Made by a program: the position numbers and the translations under genes. Shown in pieces: positions 1 to 8,986 of a DNA stretch of 44,714 nt (position 1 is its first letter; each line of letters begins with the position of its first letter). The notes under the pieces are model-generated. The model searched no databases, was not told the DNA's origin, and saw nothing but the letters and a program-made list of their open reading frames with translations. This DNA comes from [Candidatus Thermochlorobacteriaceae] bacterium GBChlB (GTDB lineage Bacteria > Bacteroidota > Chlorobiia > Chlorobiales > Thermochlorobacteraceae): positions 1-44,714 of the forward strand of contig JPGV01000044.1 in assembly GCA_000724175.1 (NCBI GenBank). Direction: 5' to 3'.

Positions 1-527
1 ATGTGGAGTTCGTCAAAAAACTCAAGAAGCTCGCCGAGAAAAACAAACTCACGCGCAAGTATCAACATGAGCGCAAAGCGGGCATTGTCTTCGACGCGGC
101 GGCCGTCGAGCGCATCTTGCCGCATCGCTACCCGTTTCTGCTTATCGACCGCATCATTGAGTTCAAGCTCGATGAGCGCATCGTCGCAGTCAAGAACGTA
201 ACGATGAACGAACCGTTTTTTCAGGGACACTTTCCGGGCAATCCGATTATGCCCGGCGTCTTGATTTTAGAAGCAATGGCGCAATCGGGTGGCATTATGC
301 TGCTCAACGGCAACGAAGGATTTCAAGACAAGGTCGTCTACTTTATGGGCATTGATAAAGCGCGATTCCGCAAGCCTGTTACGCCCGGCGATACGCTCGT
401 TATTGAATCGATAATGAAAAATCGCCGTAGAAATGTCTGCCAGTTTTCATCGCAAGCATTCGTCGGTGGCGAACTTGTCTGCGAAGCTGACCTAATGGCG
501 ACGATTGTAGACAGAAATAAATCATGA
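1..527 (+). CDS. fabZ: FabZ part (C-terminal end) of a probable LpxC-FabZ fusion, 5' truncated
   Basis: 3-hydroxyacyl-ACP dehydratase removes water from 3-hydroxyacyl-ACP in fatty acid elongation. The reading frame is open from base 3 to the TGA at 525-527 and runs off the left edge, so the N-terminus is missing. The hotdog-fold motifs are visible: PHRYPFLLIDR (about residues 40-50 of the visible part), GHFPGNPIMPG with the catalytic His (about 76), and LILEAMAQ with the catalytic Glu (about 90). About 30 charged residues precede the FabZ core and no good ATG lies ahead of them. This resembles the linker of the bifunctional LpxC-FabZ proteins of Bacteroidota and Chlorobiota, in which lipid A deacetylase is fused to FabZ. 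The fusion is inferred, because the LpxC part lies outside the window. The stop overlaps the dusB start by 4 bases (ATGA), so the two are translationally coupled. Confidence 0.93.
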   Translation, partial: VEFVKKLKKLAEKNKLTRKYQHERKAGIVFDAAAVERILPHRYPFLLIDRIIEFKLDERIVAVKNVTMNEPFFQGHFPGNPIMPGVLILEAMAQSGGIMLLNGNEGFQDKVVYFMGIDKARFRKPVTPGDTLVIESIMKNRRRNVCQFSSQAFVGGELVCEADLMATIVDRNKS

Positions 528-1576
528 AAATTGGAACGATTGACATAGAACAGCCAATTGTGCTAGCGCCGATGGAAGATGTAACCGACCCGTCGTTTCG
601 CCGACTATGCAAGCGCTTCGGCGCAGATGTGGTCTATACCGAGTTTGTCAGCTCGGAAGGTTTGGTGCGCGGCGCGGCAAAATCGATGCGAAAAATAAAA
701 GTCTTTGACGACGAGCGCCCCGTTGCAATTCAAATTTTCGGCAATCAAACGGAGGCGATGGTCGAAGCCGCGCTCATCGCGGAAGCCGCCAACCCCGATT
801 TCATCGACATCAACTATGGCTGCCCAGCAAAGCAAGTCGCAGGAAGAGGCGCAGGGTCGGGATTGCTCTGCACGCCGAACTTGATGGAAGACATCACGGC
901 CGCCGTCGTTAAAGCTGTCAAACTGCCCGTAACGGCAAAGACGCGCATCGGCTGGGACGACAAATCGATTTCCATTCTTGACACGGTCAAACGCTTGGAA
1001 AACTGCGGCATTCAAGCGCTCACGATTCACGGGCGCACGCGGGCGCAGATGTTTAAAGGCGTGGCGAACTGGGAGTGGATTGCGCGCGCCAAAGAAATTG
1101 CCTCGATTCCGATTATTGGCAACGGCGACATTTGGAACGCAACTGACGTGCCGAAACGCTTCATCGAAACAGGCGTCGACGGCGTAATGGTTGGTCGTGG
1201 CGCGATTGGCAATCCGTTCATTTTCCGAGAGGCAAAATATCTGATGCAGACGGGCGAAGCGCTGCCGCCGCCAACACATCGAGAAAAAATCGATGTGGCA
1301 ATGACACACTTGAAGATGTCAATCGAGTGGAAAGGCGAAAAATATGGCGTCTTGGAAATGCGTCGCCATTACTCGTCGTATCTGAAAGGGTTGCCAAATG
1401 TGAGCAAGGTGCGCGAGTTCGTTGTGCGCGAAAACGATTGGCGATTGATTATCGAGCGGCTTAATGAATTTGCCGACGAGTGCGACAAACACTGGACAGA
1501 TGGCACATTCGACCAATTCGCCGAAACGCTGAACGACCATTCCAAAAAGTGGCAGCCCGACTACGCCGCATATTGA
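524..1576 (+). CDS. dusB: tRNA-dihydrouridine synthase, DusB-like
   Basis: FMN-dependent enzyme that reduces uridine to dihydrouridine in tRNA. The 350-residue protein fits the family length. Visible motifs are LAPMEDVTDPSFRRLC (14-29) at the FMN barrel start, DFIDINYGCPAK with the catalytic Cys at about residue 100, TIHGRTRAQ (middle), and GDIWNATD plus GVDGVMVGRGAIGNP for flavin phosphate binding. A C-terminal helical tRNA-binding domain follows. The ATG overlaps the upstream fabZ stop (ATGA). Pairing of a dus gene with a lipid gene is a matter of local operon structure; no functional link is implied. The specificity (DusB rather than another Dus) rests on general resemblance. Confidence 0.93.
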   Translation: MKIGTIDIEQPIVLAPMEDVTDPSFRRLCKRFGADVVYTEFVSSEGLVRGAAKSMRKIKVFDDERPVAIQIFGNQTEAMVEAALIAEAANPDFIDINYGCPAKQVAGRGAGSGLLCTPNLMEDITAAVVKAVKLPVTAKTRIGWDDKSISILDTVKRLENCGIQALTIHGRTRAQMFKGVANWEWIARAKEIASIPIIGNGDIWNATDVPKRFIETGVDGVMVGRGAIGNPFIFREAKYLMQTGEALPPPTHREKIDVAMTHLKMSIEWKGEKYGVLEMRRHYSSYLKGLPNVSKVREFVVRENDWRLIIERLNEFADECDKHWTDGTFDQFAETLNDHSKKWQPDYAAY

Positions 1577-1640
1577 ACGATTGACCACTCAATCCGTCGA
1601 CTCTCTGACCGTGACGACCTAAGTGCCAACGTTTGGATTT

Positions 1641-3326
1641 TTACGAAGTGGTTGCGCCCTTGAGTTTGCTTTTGCGATACCCGTAGCCGAAGTAAATGGC
1701 CAAGCCAATTGCCAACCAAACCATGAAATTTATCCAGTTCTCCGACCCCAGTTCCGTCATCAAATACAAGTTGACCAAAATACCAAGTTGCGGAATGAGC
1801 GAGAGATTTGCGCGAATGCTTTGAACGGACAAGCCGAGCCAGACAAGCCAGAACAACGCTTGCTGCGGTTTCGCCGAAAAGCTATTCAAGTAATCCGCCT
1901 GTTGAAATGCCCAAACGCCTGTCAATACAAGCAATGCGGGCGTAATGACCTTTCCATTGATATAGGGAATCTTAAATTTCGAATTGGTTGCGTTGCCTTG
2001 TGGGTCGAGCATCAGAACGCCGCCGCAGACCAAAATGAACGCGAAGAACGTGCCGACGCTTGTCAGGTCAGTAACAAACTGCATATTGAGAAAGAGCGAC
2101 GGAATGCCGACGAAGAGTCCCGTAATGATGGTCGAGAACGCAGGTGTTTTAAAGCGCGGGTGAATATCGGAAAAAATTTTTGGCAGCAAGCCATCGCGGC
2201 TCATCGTCATCCAAATGCGCGGCTGTCCTAACTGATACACCAAGAGCGCGCTTGTAATCGCAACGACGGCGCTAATGGAAATCACGCCTGCAATGAAATT
2301 CATGCCAACCTTCTCGAACACATAGGCAAGTGGGTCGGCGACGGCAAGCTCTTTGTAAGGCACCATGCCGTTCAGCACCAGCGTGATAGAGACATACAGC
2401 ACCGTGCAAATGACCAGCGAATAAATCATAGCTTTCGGCAGGTCGCGCTGCGGGTCGGTGCATTCTTCGGCAGTTGTTGAAATCGAGTCGAACCCAATGA
2501 ATGCAAAAAAGACTGACGCCACGCCGCTCAACACGCCTGCGACGCCGTTGGGCGCAAACGGACTCCAATTTTCGGGCTTGACGAAAAACGCGCCTGCCAG
2601 AATCACAAATACAATCACGACAAGTTTGAAGACCACCAAAAAGTTGCTCGCGTTGCGCGACTCTTTGATGCCGATATAGACCAACGCCGTAATCACGCTC
2701 ACGATAAGAAACGCGGGCAAGTCCGCAATGACTTTCAGTCCAAAAATCGTTGGCGCCTCTCGATAAGCGTCGGCAGCAACGCGCGTGGCTTCGGGCAGGT
2801 CGGCGACGCTTTTGCCCGTTTCAATGGCGTCTTGAACGGTTTGATACGCCTTCGCTGACGACCCAAAATCCATCGTTAGGAAATTTGGAAGATGAATACC
2901 AAAGCCCGACAGCATAGAGGTAAAATACTCCGACCAAGAGATGGCGACGACCATGTTGCTGACAGCATATTCCAAAATGAGCGCCCAACCAATCACCCAC
3001 GCGAAGAGTTCGCCGAAAGAGACATAGGCGTAAGTATATGCGCTGCCGCTCACGGGAACAGTTGCTGCAAACTGCGCATAACAGAGCGCCGTGAAGACGC
3101 ACGCCACTGCCATAAATACAAACAGCAGTGAAATCGCTGTGCCGCCGTTGTAACTCGCGTTGCCGATGGTCGAGAAAATGCCGGCGCCGATAATGGCGGC
3201 AATACCAAACGAAGTGAGGTCGCGCACGCCTAAGGCTTTGACCAGCGTTGCTGACTCTTCGCTCTGCGCAAGGTCGCGTTGAATTTTCTCGACGGATTTT
3301 TTTCGAAAGAGGTTGTTGTTGGACAT
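1641..3326 (-). CDS. APC-family amino acid permease (cationic amino acid transporter-like)
   Basis: Inner-membrane amino acid transporter of 561 residues with roughly 12-14 hydrophobic segments. The family signature is clear near the N-terminus: LTSFGIAAIIGAGIFSTIG (about 37-55), the unwound TM1 region that binds substrate, followed by VPVSGSAYTYAY. The region IGFDSISTTAEECTDPQRDLP in the middle is typical of the CAT/YfnA-type branch. A hydrophilic loop of about 50 residues (roughly 150-200) sits between early membrane segments and is longer than in the compact members. The ATG at 3326 is preceded by no clear Shine-Dalgarno. It is convergent with dusB and divergent from the ABC-F gene. Substrate is not determinable. 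The C-terminal residues are Lys/Ser/Thr rich and cytosolic. Confidence 0.9.
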   Translation of the reverse strand: MSNNNLFRKKSVEKIQRDLAQSEESATLVKALGVRDLTSFGIAAIIGAGIFSTIGNASYNGGTAISLLFVFMAVACVFTALCYAQFAATVPVSGSAYTYAYVSFGELFAWVIGWALILEYAVSNMVVAISWSEYFTSMLSGFGIHLPNFLTMDFGSSAKAYQTVQDAIETGKSVADLPEATRVAADAYREAPTIFGLKVIADLPAFLIVSVITALVYIGIKESRNASNFLVVFKLVVIVFVILAGAFFVKPENWSPFAPNGVAGVLSGVASVFFAFIGFDSISTTAEECTDPQRDLPKAMIYSLVICTVLYVSITLVLNGMVPYKELAVADPLAYVFEKVGMNFIAGVISISAVVAITSALLVYQLGQPRIWMTMSRDGLLPKIFSDIHPRFKTPAFSTIITGLFVGIPSLFLNMQFVTDLTSVGTFFAFILVCGGVLMLDPQGNATNSKFKIPYINGKVITPALLVLTGVWAFQQADYLNSFSAKPQQALFWLVWLGLSVQSIRANLSLIPQLGILVNLYLMTELGSENWINFMVWLAIGLAIYFGYGYRKSKLKGATTS

Positions 3327-3469
3327 TGAGAAGAATAAGCGTTGATAGAATTTATGGCTGTAATATCGTCAAAGCGGCGCGATTTGAAAATGCAATTTTT
3401 GGAACGCGCAACCCAGCCCTGTGCGTATCTTTACTCATGATTGTTCAACATGCAAATTTTTGAGCAGCT

Positions 3470-5104
3470 ATGATAACGGTTTCAGGCGTAACCAAATCTT
3501 TCGGCGGACGCACGTTGTTCGAGAACGTCAATGTGCAATTCACGCCCGGCAAACGCTACGGCTTGACAGGACCCAACGGCGCGGGCAAATCAACGTTTAT
3601 GAAAATTCTACAGGGCGATGAAGAGACCACCACTGGCACAGTGAGCCGACCGAAAAAAGTCGGCATTCTTAAACAAGACCAATTTCGTTACGACAATTTT
3701 CGAATCATTGATACCGTCTTGATGGGCAATGCCACGCTCTGGGCAGCACTCGAGGAGCGCGAAAAACTCTATGCTGAGCCAACACTCACCGACGAGATGG
3801 GTTTGCGCTTAGGCGAATTAGAAGGCATCATCGCCGATGAAAACGGTTACGTCGCCGAACAGCACGCTGCCGAACTCTTAGAGGGCATCGGCATTCCCGA
3901 AGAAAAACATACCGACCTGATGAAGACGCTGCCGACCGATTTGAAGTTCCGCGTTCTCGTTGCGCAAGCGCTCTTCGGCGACCCAGAGGCGCTGTTGCTC
4001 GATGAGCCAACCAACTATTTGGACTTGCAGTCAATTCACTGGCTTGAAGAAACCTTGAAAGCCTACACGGGAACGCTCATTGTCATTTCGCACGACCGAC
4101 ATTTTCTCAACTCGGTTTGCACGCATATCGCCGATATTGATTACGAAACCGTGATTATCTACACGGGCAATTACGACGACATGGTGGCAGCGAAAATTCA
4201 AGGGCGCGAAAAAATCGAAGCGGAAAACCGCGAGAAGGCGAAGAAAATCGCGCAGCTGCAAGACTTCGTCGCACGCTTCGGCGCTGGCACGCGCAGCAGC
4301 CAAACACAATCGCGCCTCAAAGAAATCAAGCGCCTTGAGCCAACCGAACTGAAAAAATCGAACATCCAGCGACCATATATCCGATTCGACATCAAGCGTG
4401 CGTCGGGCAAAGAAGTGGCAACGCTCAAATCGCTATCGAAATCTTACAAACAAAACGACGGCTCGATGCTGCATGTGATTAAAGATTTCTCGATGCAAAT
4501 TATGCGCGACGAAAAAATTGCAGTCATCGGCAACAACGGCGTCGGCAAAACCACACTCTTGCGAATGATTGTGGGCGATTTGACGCCCGACGCAGGCGTC
4601 GTCGAGATGCGCTCCGAAGTCTCTTTCGGATACTTTCCGCAGGATTACAAAACAGGCATCAAGCCCGGAATGACGGCTTATGATTGGCTGGCAAGTTTCG
4701 CGAAAGATGAAGGCAAAGAAGTGCTGCGTGGCTTGCTCGGACGAATGCTGTTTAGTGGCGACTCGGCGTTGAAGCAAACCGACAATCTATCGGGCGGCGA
4801 ATCGGCACGGCTGATTATGTCCAAACTCATGCTGGAACAAAATAACTTTCTCATTCTCGATGAGCCGACAAACCACTTAGATTTGGAATCGGTCAGCGCG
4901 CTTGCACAGGCGTTGGAACTCTACAAAGGCACGGCGATTTTCGTCAGCCACGACCGCGACCTTGTCAGCCAAGTTGCCACGCGCATCATCGCGATCACCG
5001 ACGACGGCATCGCTGATTTTTCAGGAACATACGACGAATACCTCGACGCCTTGGAGAAGGGCAAACCCAGCGCGCTGCCGAAAAAACACGCTGCGTTGCT
5101 CTAA
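3470..5104 (+). CDS. ABC-F family ATPase, YbiT-like ribosome-associated factor
   Basis: Soluble protein of 544 residues with two ABC ATPase domains and no membrane segments, as in ABC-F translation factors that act at the ribosomal E site. Domain 1 has Walker A GPNGAGKST (34-42) and Walker B LLLDEPTNYLD with catalytic Glu about 179. Its signature is degenerate (TDLKFRVLVAQAL instead of LSGGQ), a trait shared with YbiT. The linker (about 240-300) is highly charged and would reach the peptidyl-tRNA. Domain 2 has Walker A GNNGVGKTT (354-362), signature LSGGESARL (about 440-448) and LILDEPTNHLD (Glu about 465). The gene ends directly against the convergent universal stress gene with no spacer. 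YbiT identity is by domain pattern and length; function is inferred. Confidence 0.92.
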   Translation: MITVSGVTKSFGGRTLFENVNVQFTPGKRYGLTGPNGAGKSTFMKILQGDEETTTGTVSRPKKVGILKQDQFRYDNFRIIDTVLMGNATLWAALEEREKLYAEPTLTDEMGLRLGELEGIIADENGYVAEQHAAELLEGIGIPEEKHTDLMKTLPTDLKFRVLVAQALFGDPEALLLDEPTNYLDLQSIHWLEETLKAYTGTLIVISHDRHFLNSVCTHIADIDYETVIIYTGNYDDMVAAKIQGREKIEAENREKAKKIAQLQDFVARFGAGTRSSQTQSRLKEIKRLEPTELKKSNIQRPYIRFDIKRASGKEVATLKSLSKSYKQNDGSMLHVIKDFSMQIMRDEKIAVIGNNGVGKTTLLRMIVGDLTPDAGVVEMRSEVSFGYFPQDYKTGIKPGMTAYDWLASFAKDEGKEVLRGLLGRMLFSGDSALKQTDNLSGGESARLIMSKLMLEQNNFLILDEPTNHLDLESVSALAQALELYKGTAIFVSHDRDLVSQVATRIIAITDDGIADFSGTYDEYLDALEKGKPSALPKKHAALL

Positions 5105-5968
5105 TCATTCCGGCTTACGCACTACCAGCACAGGACACTCGCTGCGGCTTGAAACTTCCACTGCGGTTGAGCCTAAAAAAAACTGTTTGAATCCGCCCAT
5201 GCCGTGCGCCGATAAAATGGTCAAATCGATGTTTTGCTCTTTGGCATATTTGACGATAGATAAGCCCGGCGTAACGCCCTTGACATCGTCGTTCAAAAAA
5301 ACCCGCTCAATGCCCTGAAGTACTGCCTGCCGTTTGAGCGCATCGAGTTCGCGCTTTGGGTCTTTTGCAGTGACATTGCTAATGTGCGCTTGTCGGTAAT
5401 GGACGAAATGCACGTCGGAGTTGTATTCTTTGGCAAACTTAAAGACAAAGGGCAGCGACAGTGCGGCGAGTTCTGAAAAATCGGTCGGAAACAAAATTCG
5501 AACAGGTCGGAATTTCTGTTCGGGCTTTGAAAATACCATAAGCGGACACGGCGCAGTGCGAATAATGCGATATGTAGTGCTGCCTAAAATAAATTGATTG
5601 GTGATGCCCATGCTGCGTGTCGACATCATAATCATGCCCACGTGAAACTTCTTTGCGTTTTGAACAATCGTATCGGCGGGCTTGCCGAACGTCGTAACCA
5701 TTTCCGACGGCATTCCGCGCAGTTTCGGGACAATTTGCAAGTTCAACCGATTGTGTGAGTCCTGCTCTAAGGTGCGGCGCAAGGTTTGCATATCTTTTTC
5801 GCTGCGACGATACGTGGCATATTCGGGCGCGGAATCATCAACGACATTAATCGCAATGATTTTTGAGCCGAACAGTTCGCCGACCCGAATGGCATGGTCA
5901 ACGACGCTTTGAGATTGAGGAGAGAAATCGACAGGGCAAAGAATTGTTCTGACGACGGGCTGAAGCAT
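5105..5968 (-). CDS. Universal stress protein with two UspA domains
   Basis: Tandem UspA protein of 287 residues, probably cytosolic. Domain 1 begins ILCPVDFSPQSQSVVDHA (about 9-26) and domain 2 begins RILFPTDFSELAALSLPF (about 157-174), each the first strand and helix of the Usp fold. Both domains end in a phosphate-loop-like stretch: GITNQFILGSTTYRI in domain 1 and GMGGFKQFFLGSTAVEV in domain 2, close to the G-x2-G-x9-G(S/T) ATP-binding motif. Domain 1 has a degenerate first Gly. Proteins of this class are induced by stress or stasis in many bacteria; the role here is not known. The stop abuts the convergent ABC-F stop (TAA at 5102-5104, then this stop at 5105-5107). Confidence 0.93.
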   Translation of the reverse strand: MLQPVVRTILCPVDFSPQSQSVVDHAIRVGELFGSKIIAINVVDDSAPEYATYRRSEKDMQTLRRTLEQDSHNRLNLQIVPKLRGMPSEMVTTFGKPADTIVQNAKKFHVGMIMMSTRSMGITNQFILGSTTYRIIRTAPCPLMVFSKPEQKFRPVRILFPTDFSELAALSLPFVFKFAKEYNSDVHFVHYRQAHISNVTAKDPKRELDALKRQAVLQGIERVFLNDDVKGVTPGLSIVKYAKEQNIDLTILSAHGMGGFKQFFLGSTAVEVSSRSECPVLVVRKPE

Positions 5969-6020
5969 GGACGGTGTAAAATTATGAAATTAAATTTCAG
6001 AGAAAAACAAGATACACATC

Positions 6021-7064
6021 TCAGGATAAGATTCGATGAATCACGGTGAGCGCGAGCAGATGTTCGTCCGTCTGCGTCGTAATGCCTTTGAGCGACAGGT
6101 CAGCGTCGTGCAATGCCAACATCGCCCGCTCAATGCGTTCCTGTGAAAACTTCTGTGCGTAGCTTTTGTAATCGCGCAAAAAATAACTCTGTCCGCCGAA
6201 CATGCCGAGTTCTTTCGCCGCATCGGCGTCGCTCATTCGCGCCAGCGCGTCGGTTTTCAGTTTCCAGAGTCGCATAAAAAAAACCGTTAGGGCGTTTATC
6301 ATCGGAACGGGGCTATCGCCTTTGAGCATCATCAAAGCAATGCCCGATGCTTGACGCACATTTCCCTCCGCCAGCGCTTTCTGAAGTTCAAACACCGTGT
6401 ATTCCCGCGATACACCGACGACTTCGGCGACATCGTTGTAAGTGAACGTCTTGTCATCACGTTCCCCAGCGTAGAGTATCAGTTTGTCGATTTCGTTTCC
6501 AAGTTCGCGTGCAGCTGTGCCGCCGTAGGTGACGAATAAATTGAGCGCATCAGGCGCGAACCGCCAGCCAAAGCGTTTGGCGTAGTCATCAACGAAGCCC
6601 GCAACATCTTTGAGCGCTTGAAATTCGTAGCGGACGGACTCGAGCAGCGCGTAAGGTTCTTTGGCGAGGTCTTTTTTGTCAATCTCGCCAGCGGTTAGAA
6701 TGAGCGTGGTCGTCTCCAACGGCTGTTGCAGGTAAGCCGCAAACGCGGCCAGTTGAGCCGCTTGCTTTTCCTTTGTGGATTCTTTTCGAACGCGGTCAAA
6801 TCCGCGCACCACGACAAGCCGGCGCTCCGCAAACATCGGATACGACGAGGCAAGCGAAGCAATGTCGCCAAGCGATGACTCTTGTCCATAAAGCAGTGAT
6901 GTGTTCATCTCGCGCGCCATCTCGTCGGAAAAGAGCGTCTGTTTTGCAAGTGCAATAAGCTCCTCAATGAAAAACTCTTCCTGCCCGTGAAAAAAATACA
7001 CAGGGTCAAAGCGTTTCTTTTTGAACGCCGCTTCTAATTCGCTAAACGATGCGCGTTTCGCCAT
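6021..7064 (-). CDS. holA: DNA polymerase III subunit delta
   Basis: Clamp-loader subunit that opens the beta sliding clamp during replication. The 347-residue protein matches the usual size. The N-terminal AAA+-like fold is marked by FDPVYFFHGQEEFFIEELI (about 18-36), the degenerate Walker region of delta, which binds no ATP. RRLVVVRGFDR lies about 80-90 and a C-terminal collar domain follows, with HDADLSLKGITTQTDEHLLALTVIHRIL near the end, a well-conserved delta C-terminus. It lies in a minus-strand group downstream of the NADP-binding reductase gene, with a gap of about 54 bases. Confidence 0.9.
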   Translation of the reverse strand: MAKRASFSELEAAFKKKRFDPVYFFHGQEEFFIEELIALAKQTLFSDEMAREMNTSLLYGQESSLGDIASLASSYPMFAERRLVVVRGFDRVRKESTKEKQAAQLAAFAAYLQQPLETTTLILTAGEIDKKDLAKEPYALLESVRYEFQALKDVAGFVDDYAKRFGWRFAPDALNLFVTYGGTAARELGNEIDKLILYAGERDDKTFTYNDVAEVVGVSREYTVFELQKALAEGNVRQASGIALMMLKGDSPVPMINALTVFFMRLWKLKTDALARMSDADAAKELGMFGGQSYFLRDYKSYAQKFSQERIERAMLALHDADLSLKGITTQTDEHLLALTVIHRILS

Positions 7065-7118
7065 GCTTGCAAGAAAATGCGGTTGAAGGTTTCAAAATCC
7101 CCAGACAGACCTGTGCAG

Positions 7119-7742
7119 TCATCGTGCAAGTAATTTAAACGCGATTTTTCCACCCATATTTTGTTTGAACGCCAAGTTGAGGAAGAGAAGCGTCATTGCT
7201 TCCAAGTGTCGGGCTTGTGTGAGGTCGCCGCAGTCAATCGGCTCAAAGCCGCTATCGGCGATGAGTTGATGAACAATTTTTTTTGCTGCCGCGTCATTGC
7301 CGCAGTAGAAGCCGGTCGCCTTCGTATTGTTGTAATCAGGTGCGGGAAGAACGCCAGAGCCAATGCTGTTGTAGGCTTTTACAACATGCGACTTCGGAAG
7401 CCACGACTGAACAAGTTCGCCAGCCGACGTCGTTGCTGGAATCAAGAGCGAGACATAGTCAGGCGCGAGGGCATTGGTGCAGTCAATCACAACTTTGCCT
7501 GCGAGCAGCGGCTCTAACGAGTCGAGCAGCGGCTTCGTTGCCTCCCAAGGCGTGCCAACGAAAATCACCTCACCGAATTTTGCAGCGTCTTCGTAAGACC
7601 CGCCGCGCATATTGACCCCGCTGGAAAGCTCGATTGCCTTTTCGGGTGAGCGCGTGCCGAAGAAAATCTCATGACCTTTTTTCGCCCAGAGCTTGCCAAG
7701 TGTGCCGCCCATGCGCCCCGCGCCGAGTATGCCGATGTTCAT
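7119..7742 (-). CDS. NADP-binding oxidoreductase of the F420-dependent NADP reductase type
   Basis: Small Rossmann-fold protein of 207 residues. The nucleotide-binding motif GILGAGRMGGTLG is at residues 4-16, and Arg31 in FFGTRSPEK is placed to bind the 2'-phosphate of NADP. Further signatures are VIDCTNAL (about 114-121), VVKAYNSIGSGVL and GFYCGNDAAAK. This is the family of NADPH-dependent F420 reductases and related membrane-reductase domains. F420 use is not expected in Chlorobiota, so the electron acceptor is open. The gene sits directly downstream of the aldo/keto reductase (about 33 bases apart, same strand), and the two may share a transcript controlled by the divergent HxlR regulator. 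Confidence 0.85.
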   Translation of the reverse strand: MNIGILGAGRMGGTLGKLWAKKGHEIFFGTRSPEKAIELSSGVNMRGGSYEDAAKFGEVIFVGTPWEATKPLLDSLEPLLAGKVVIDCTNALAPDYVSLLIPATTSAGELVQSWLPKSHVVKAYNSIGSGVLPAPDYNNTKATGFYCGNDAAAKKIVHQLIADSGFEPIDCGDLTQARHLEAMTLLFLNLAFKQNMGGKIAFKLLAR

Positions 7743-7775
7743 CCTGCCAAATGAGTTTTTGAAAGTTGAGTGAAA

Positions 7776-8798
7776 TTACAGTTGTCGTTTTGGAATCTCG
7801 TCGTAAATGCCCCCGTAAGCCGCTTGCTTGACCGCATTGGATACCAAAAAATCATGCGGAAATCCAAGTTCAATCGCGCTCGCCTCGTCAAGCTCGTGCA
7901 TCGCGTCGTCGGGCAGCGTGAGGTTCAAGATACCCAAATTGTCGTGAAGTTGCGCGGCAGTGCGTGCGCCAATAATCGGCACGATGGATTGCGCGCGCTG
8001 GCGTGTCCATTGAAAAGCAACTTGCGCGGGCGTTGCGCCGATTTTTTCAGCAAGGCGCATCACGACTTTCGCCAACTCGGTTGCTTTCTCGGAACGGCGC
8101 GCGCTCGTTGCAGGCACTCGACCGTTTTCGCCTTTGAGATACTTGCCTGTAAGCGCGCCGCCCGCAATGGCACCCCACGGCGTTACGGTCAGTTCCAATG
8201 CTTTTGCCATAGGCAGCAAATCGCGCTCTGGCGAGCGTTGTAGCAAACTGTATTCAATTTGAAGTGCGACGAACTGCGTCCAGCCGCGTAAGTCGGCGAG
8301 CATATTCGCTTGCGAAACAATCCATGCGGGCGTATCCGAAATGCCAATGTAATGCACAATGCCGCGAGAGACAAGGTCGTCCAAGCCACGCATAATTTCA
8401 TCGACGGGCGTGGTAGAGTCCCACATATGCAGCCAGAGCAAATCGATGTGGTCGGTGTTCAAGCGTTTCAAACTTTCGCGAACAGAGCGCATGAGGTTTT
8501 TGCGATGGTTGCCGCAGTAGTTCGGGTCGGCGGGCTTGTCGTAAAGCGTGTATTTGGTGGCAAGAACAAAGTGGTCGCGGTCGCTGGCGATGAACTCCGA
8601 AAGAAATTTTTCGCTCGTGCCTTCGGTGTATCGATTGGCAGTGTCCAAAAAATTTCCGCCCGCGTTGGCGTAGGCATCGAAGATTTTTTTGCTCTCGTCC
8701 TTATCGGCGCCCCAGCCCCATTCCGTGCCGAAGGTCATTGTGCCGAGACAAAGCTCCGAGACGCGCAGTCCCGACTTGCCCAAAAGCGTGTATTTCAT
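7776..8798 (-). CDS. Aldo/keto reductase
   Basis: NADPH-dependent reductase of aldehydes or ketones, 340 residues, TIM barrel, cytosolic. The catalytic tetrad is visible: Asp52 and Tyr57 in FLDTANRYTEG, Lys82 in LATKYTLYD and His124 in LLWLHMWD. The C-terminal cofactor segment IVPIIGARTAAQLHDNLG is present. The N-terminus LGKSGLRVSELCLGTMTFG is typical of the YajO/Tas-like branch. The gene is divergently transcribed from the HxlR regulator gene, with a 188-base shared control region, a common arrangement for redox- or aldehyde-sensing HxlR proteins and their targets. The substrate is unknown. Confidence 0.93.
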   Translation of the reverse strand: MKYTLLGKSGLRVSELCLGTMTFGTEWGWGADKDESKKIFDAYANAGGNFLDTANRYTEGTSEKFLSEFIASDRDHFVLATKYTLYDKPADPNYCGNHRKNLMRSVRESLKRLNTDHIDLLWLHMWDSTTPVDEIMRGLDDLVSRGIVHYIGISDTPAWIVSQANMLADLRGWTQFVALQIEYSLLQRSPERDLLPMAKALELTVTPWGAIAGGALTGKYLKGENGRVPATSARRSEKATELAKVVMRLAEKIGATPAQVAFQWTRQRAQSIVPIIGARTAAQLHDNLGILNLTLPDDAMHELDEASAIELGFPHDFLVSNAVKQAAYGGIYDEIPKRQL

Positions 8799-8948
8799 GG
8801 ATAACTTGTGTTTCGAGGTTTAGTATGTTCGCTGCGACTTGAGTAACACTCCCTTGTGCGCTGCAGCGTTTGATGACTGACATTGCACTACAAATAAGGC
8901 ATATTCTTGTGTAAATGTCAAGTAGATGCTATTTTGAGCCGTAGGCAC

Positions 8949-8974
8949 TTTTATGAAACTATTTTATGAAACTA
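8949..8974. repeat. Perfect tandem 13-base repeat in the HxlR/AKR control region
   Basis: The 13-mer TTTTATGAAACTA occurs twice in direct succession (8949-8961 and 8962-8974), immediately upstream of the HxlR start chosen here (8987). Each copy contains an ATG (8953 and 8966) in a different frame. It may be a duplicated operator half-site for autoregulation, or a replication-slippage duplication. The repeat is seen directly; the function is a guess. Confidence 0.6.
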
Positions 8975-8986
8975 AATAAATCAACT

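Noticed and set aside
605-1309. Minus-strand frame of 234 residues within dusB
   Set aside because: Antisense of a confirmed tRNA-modifying enzyme; Cys/His/Arg-rich composition.
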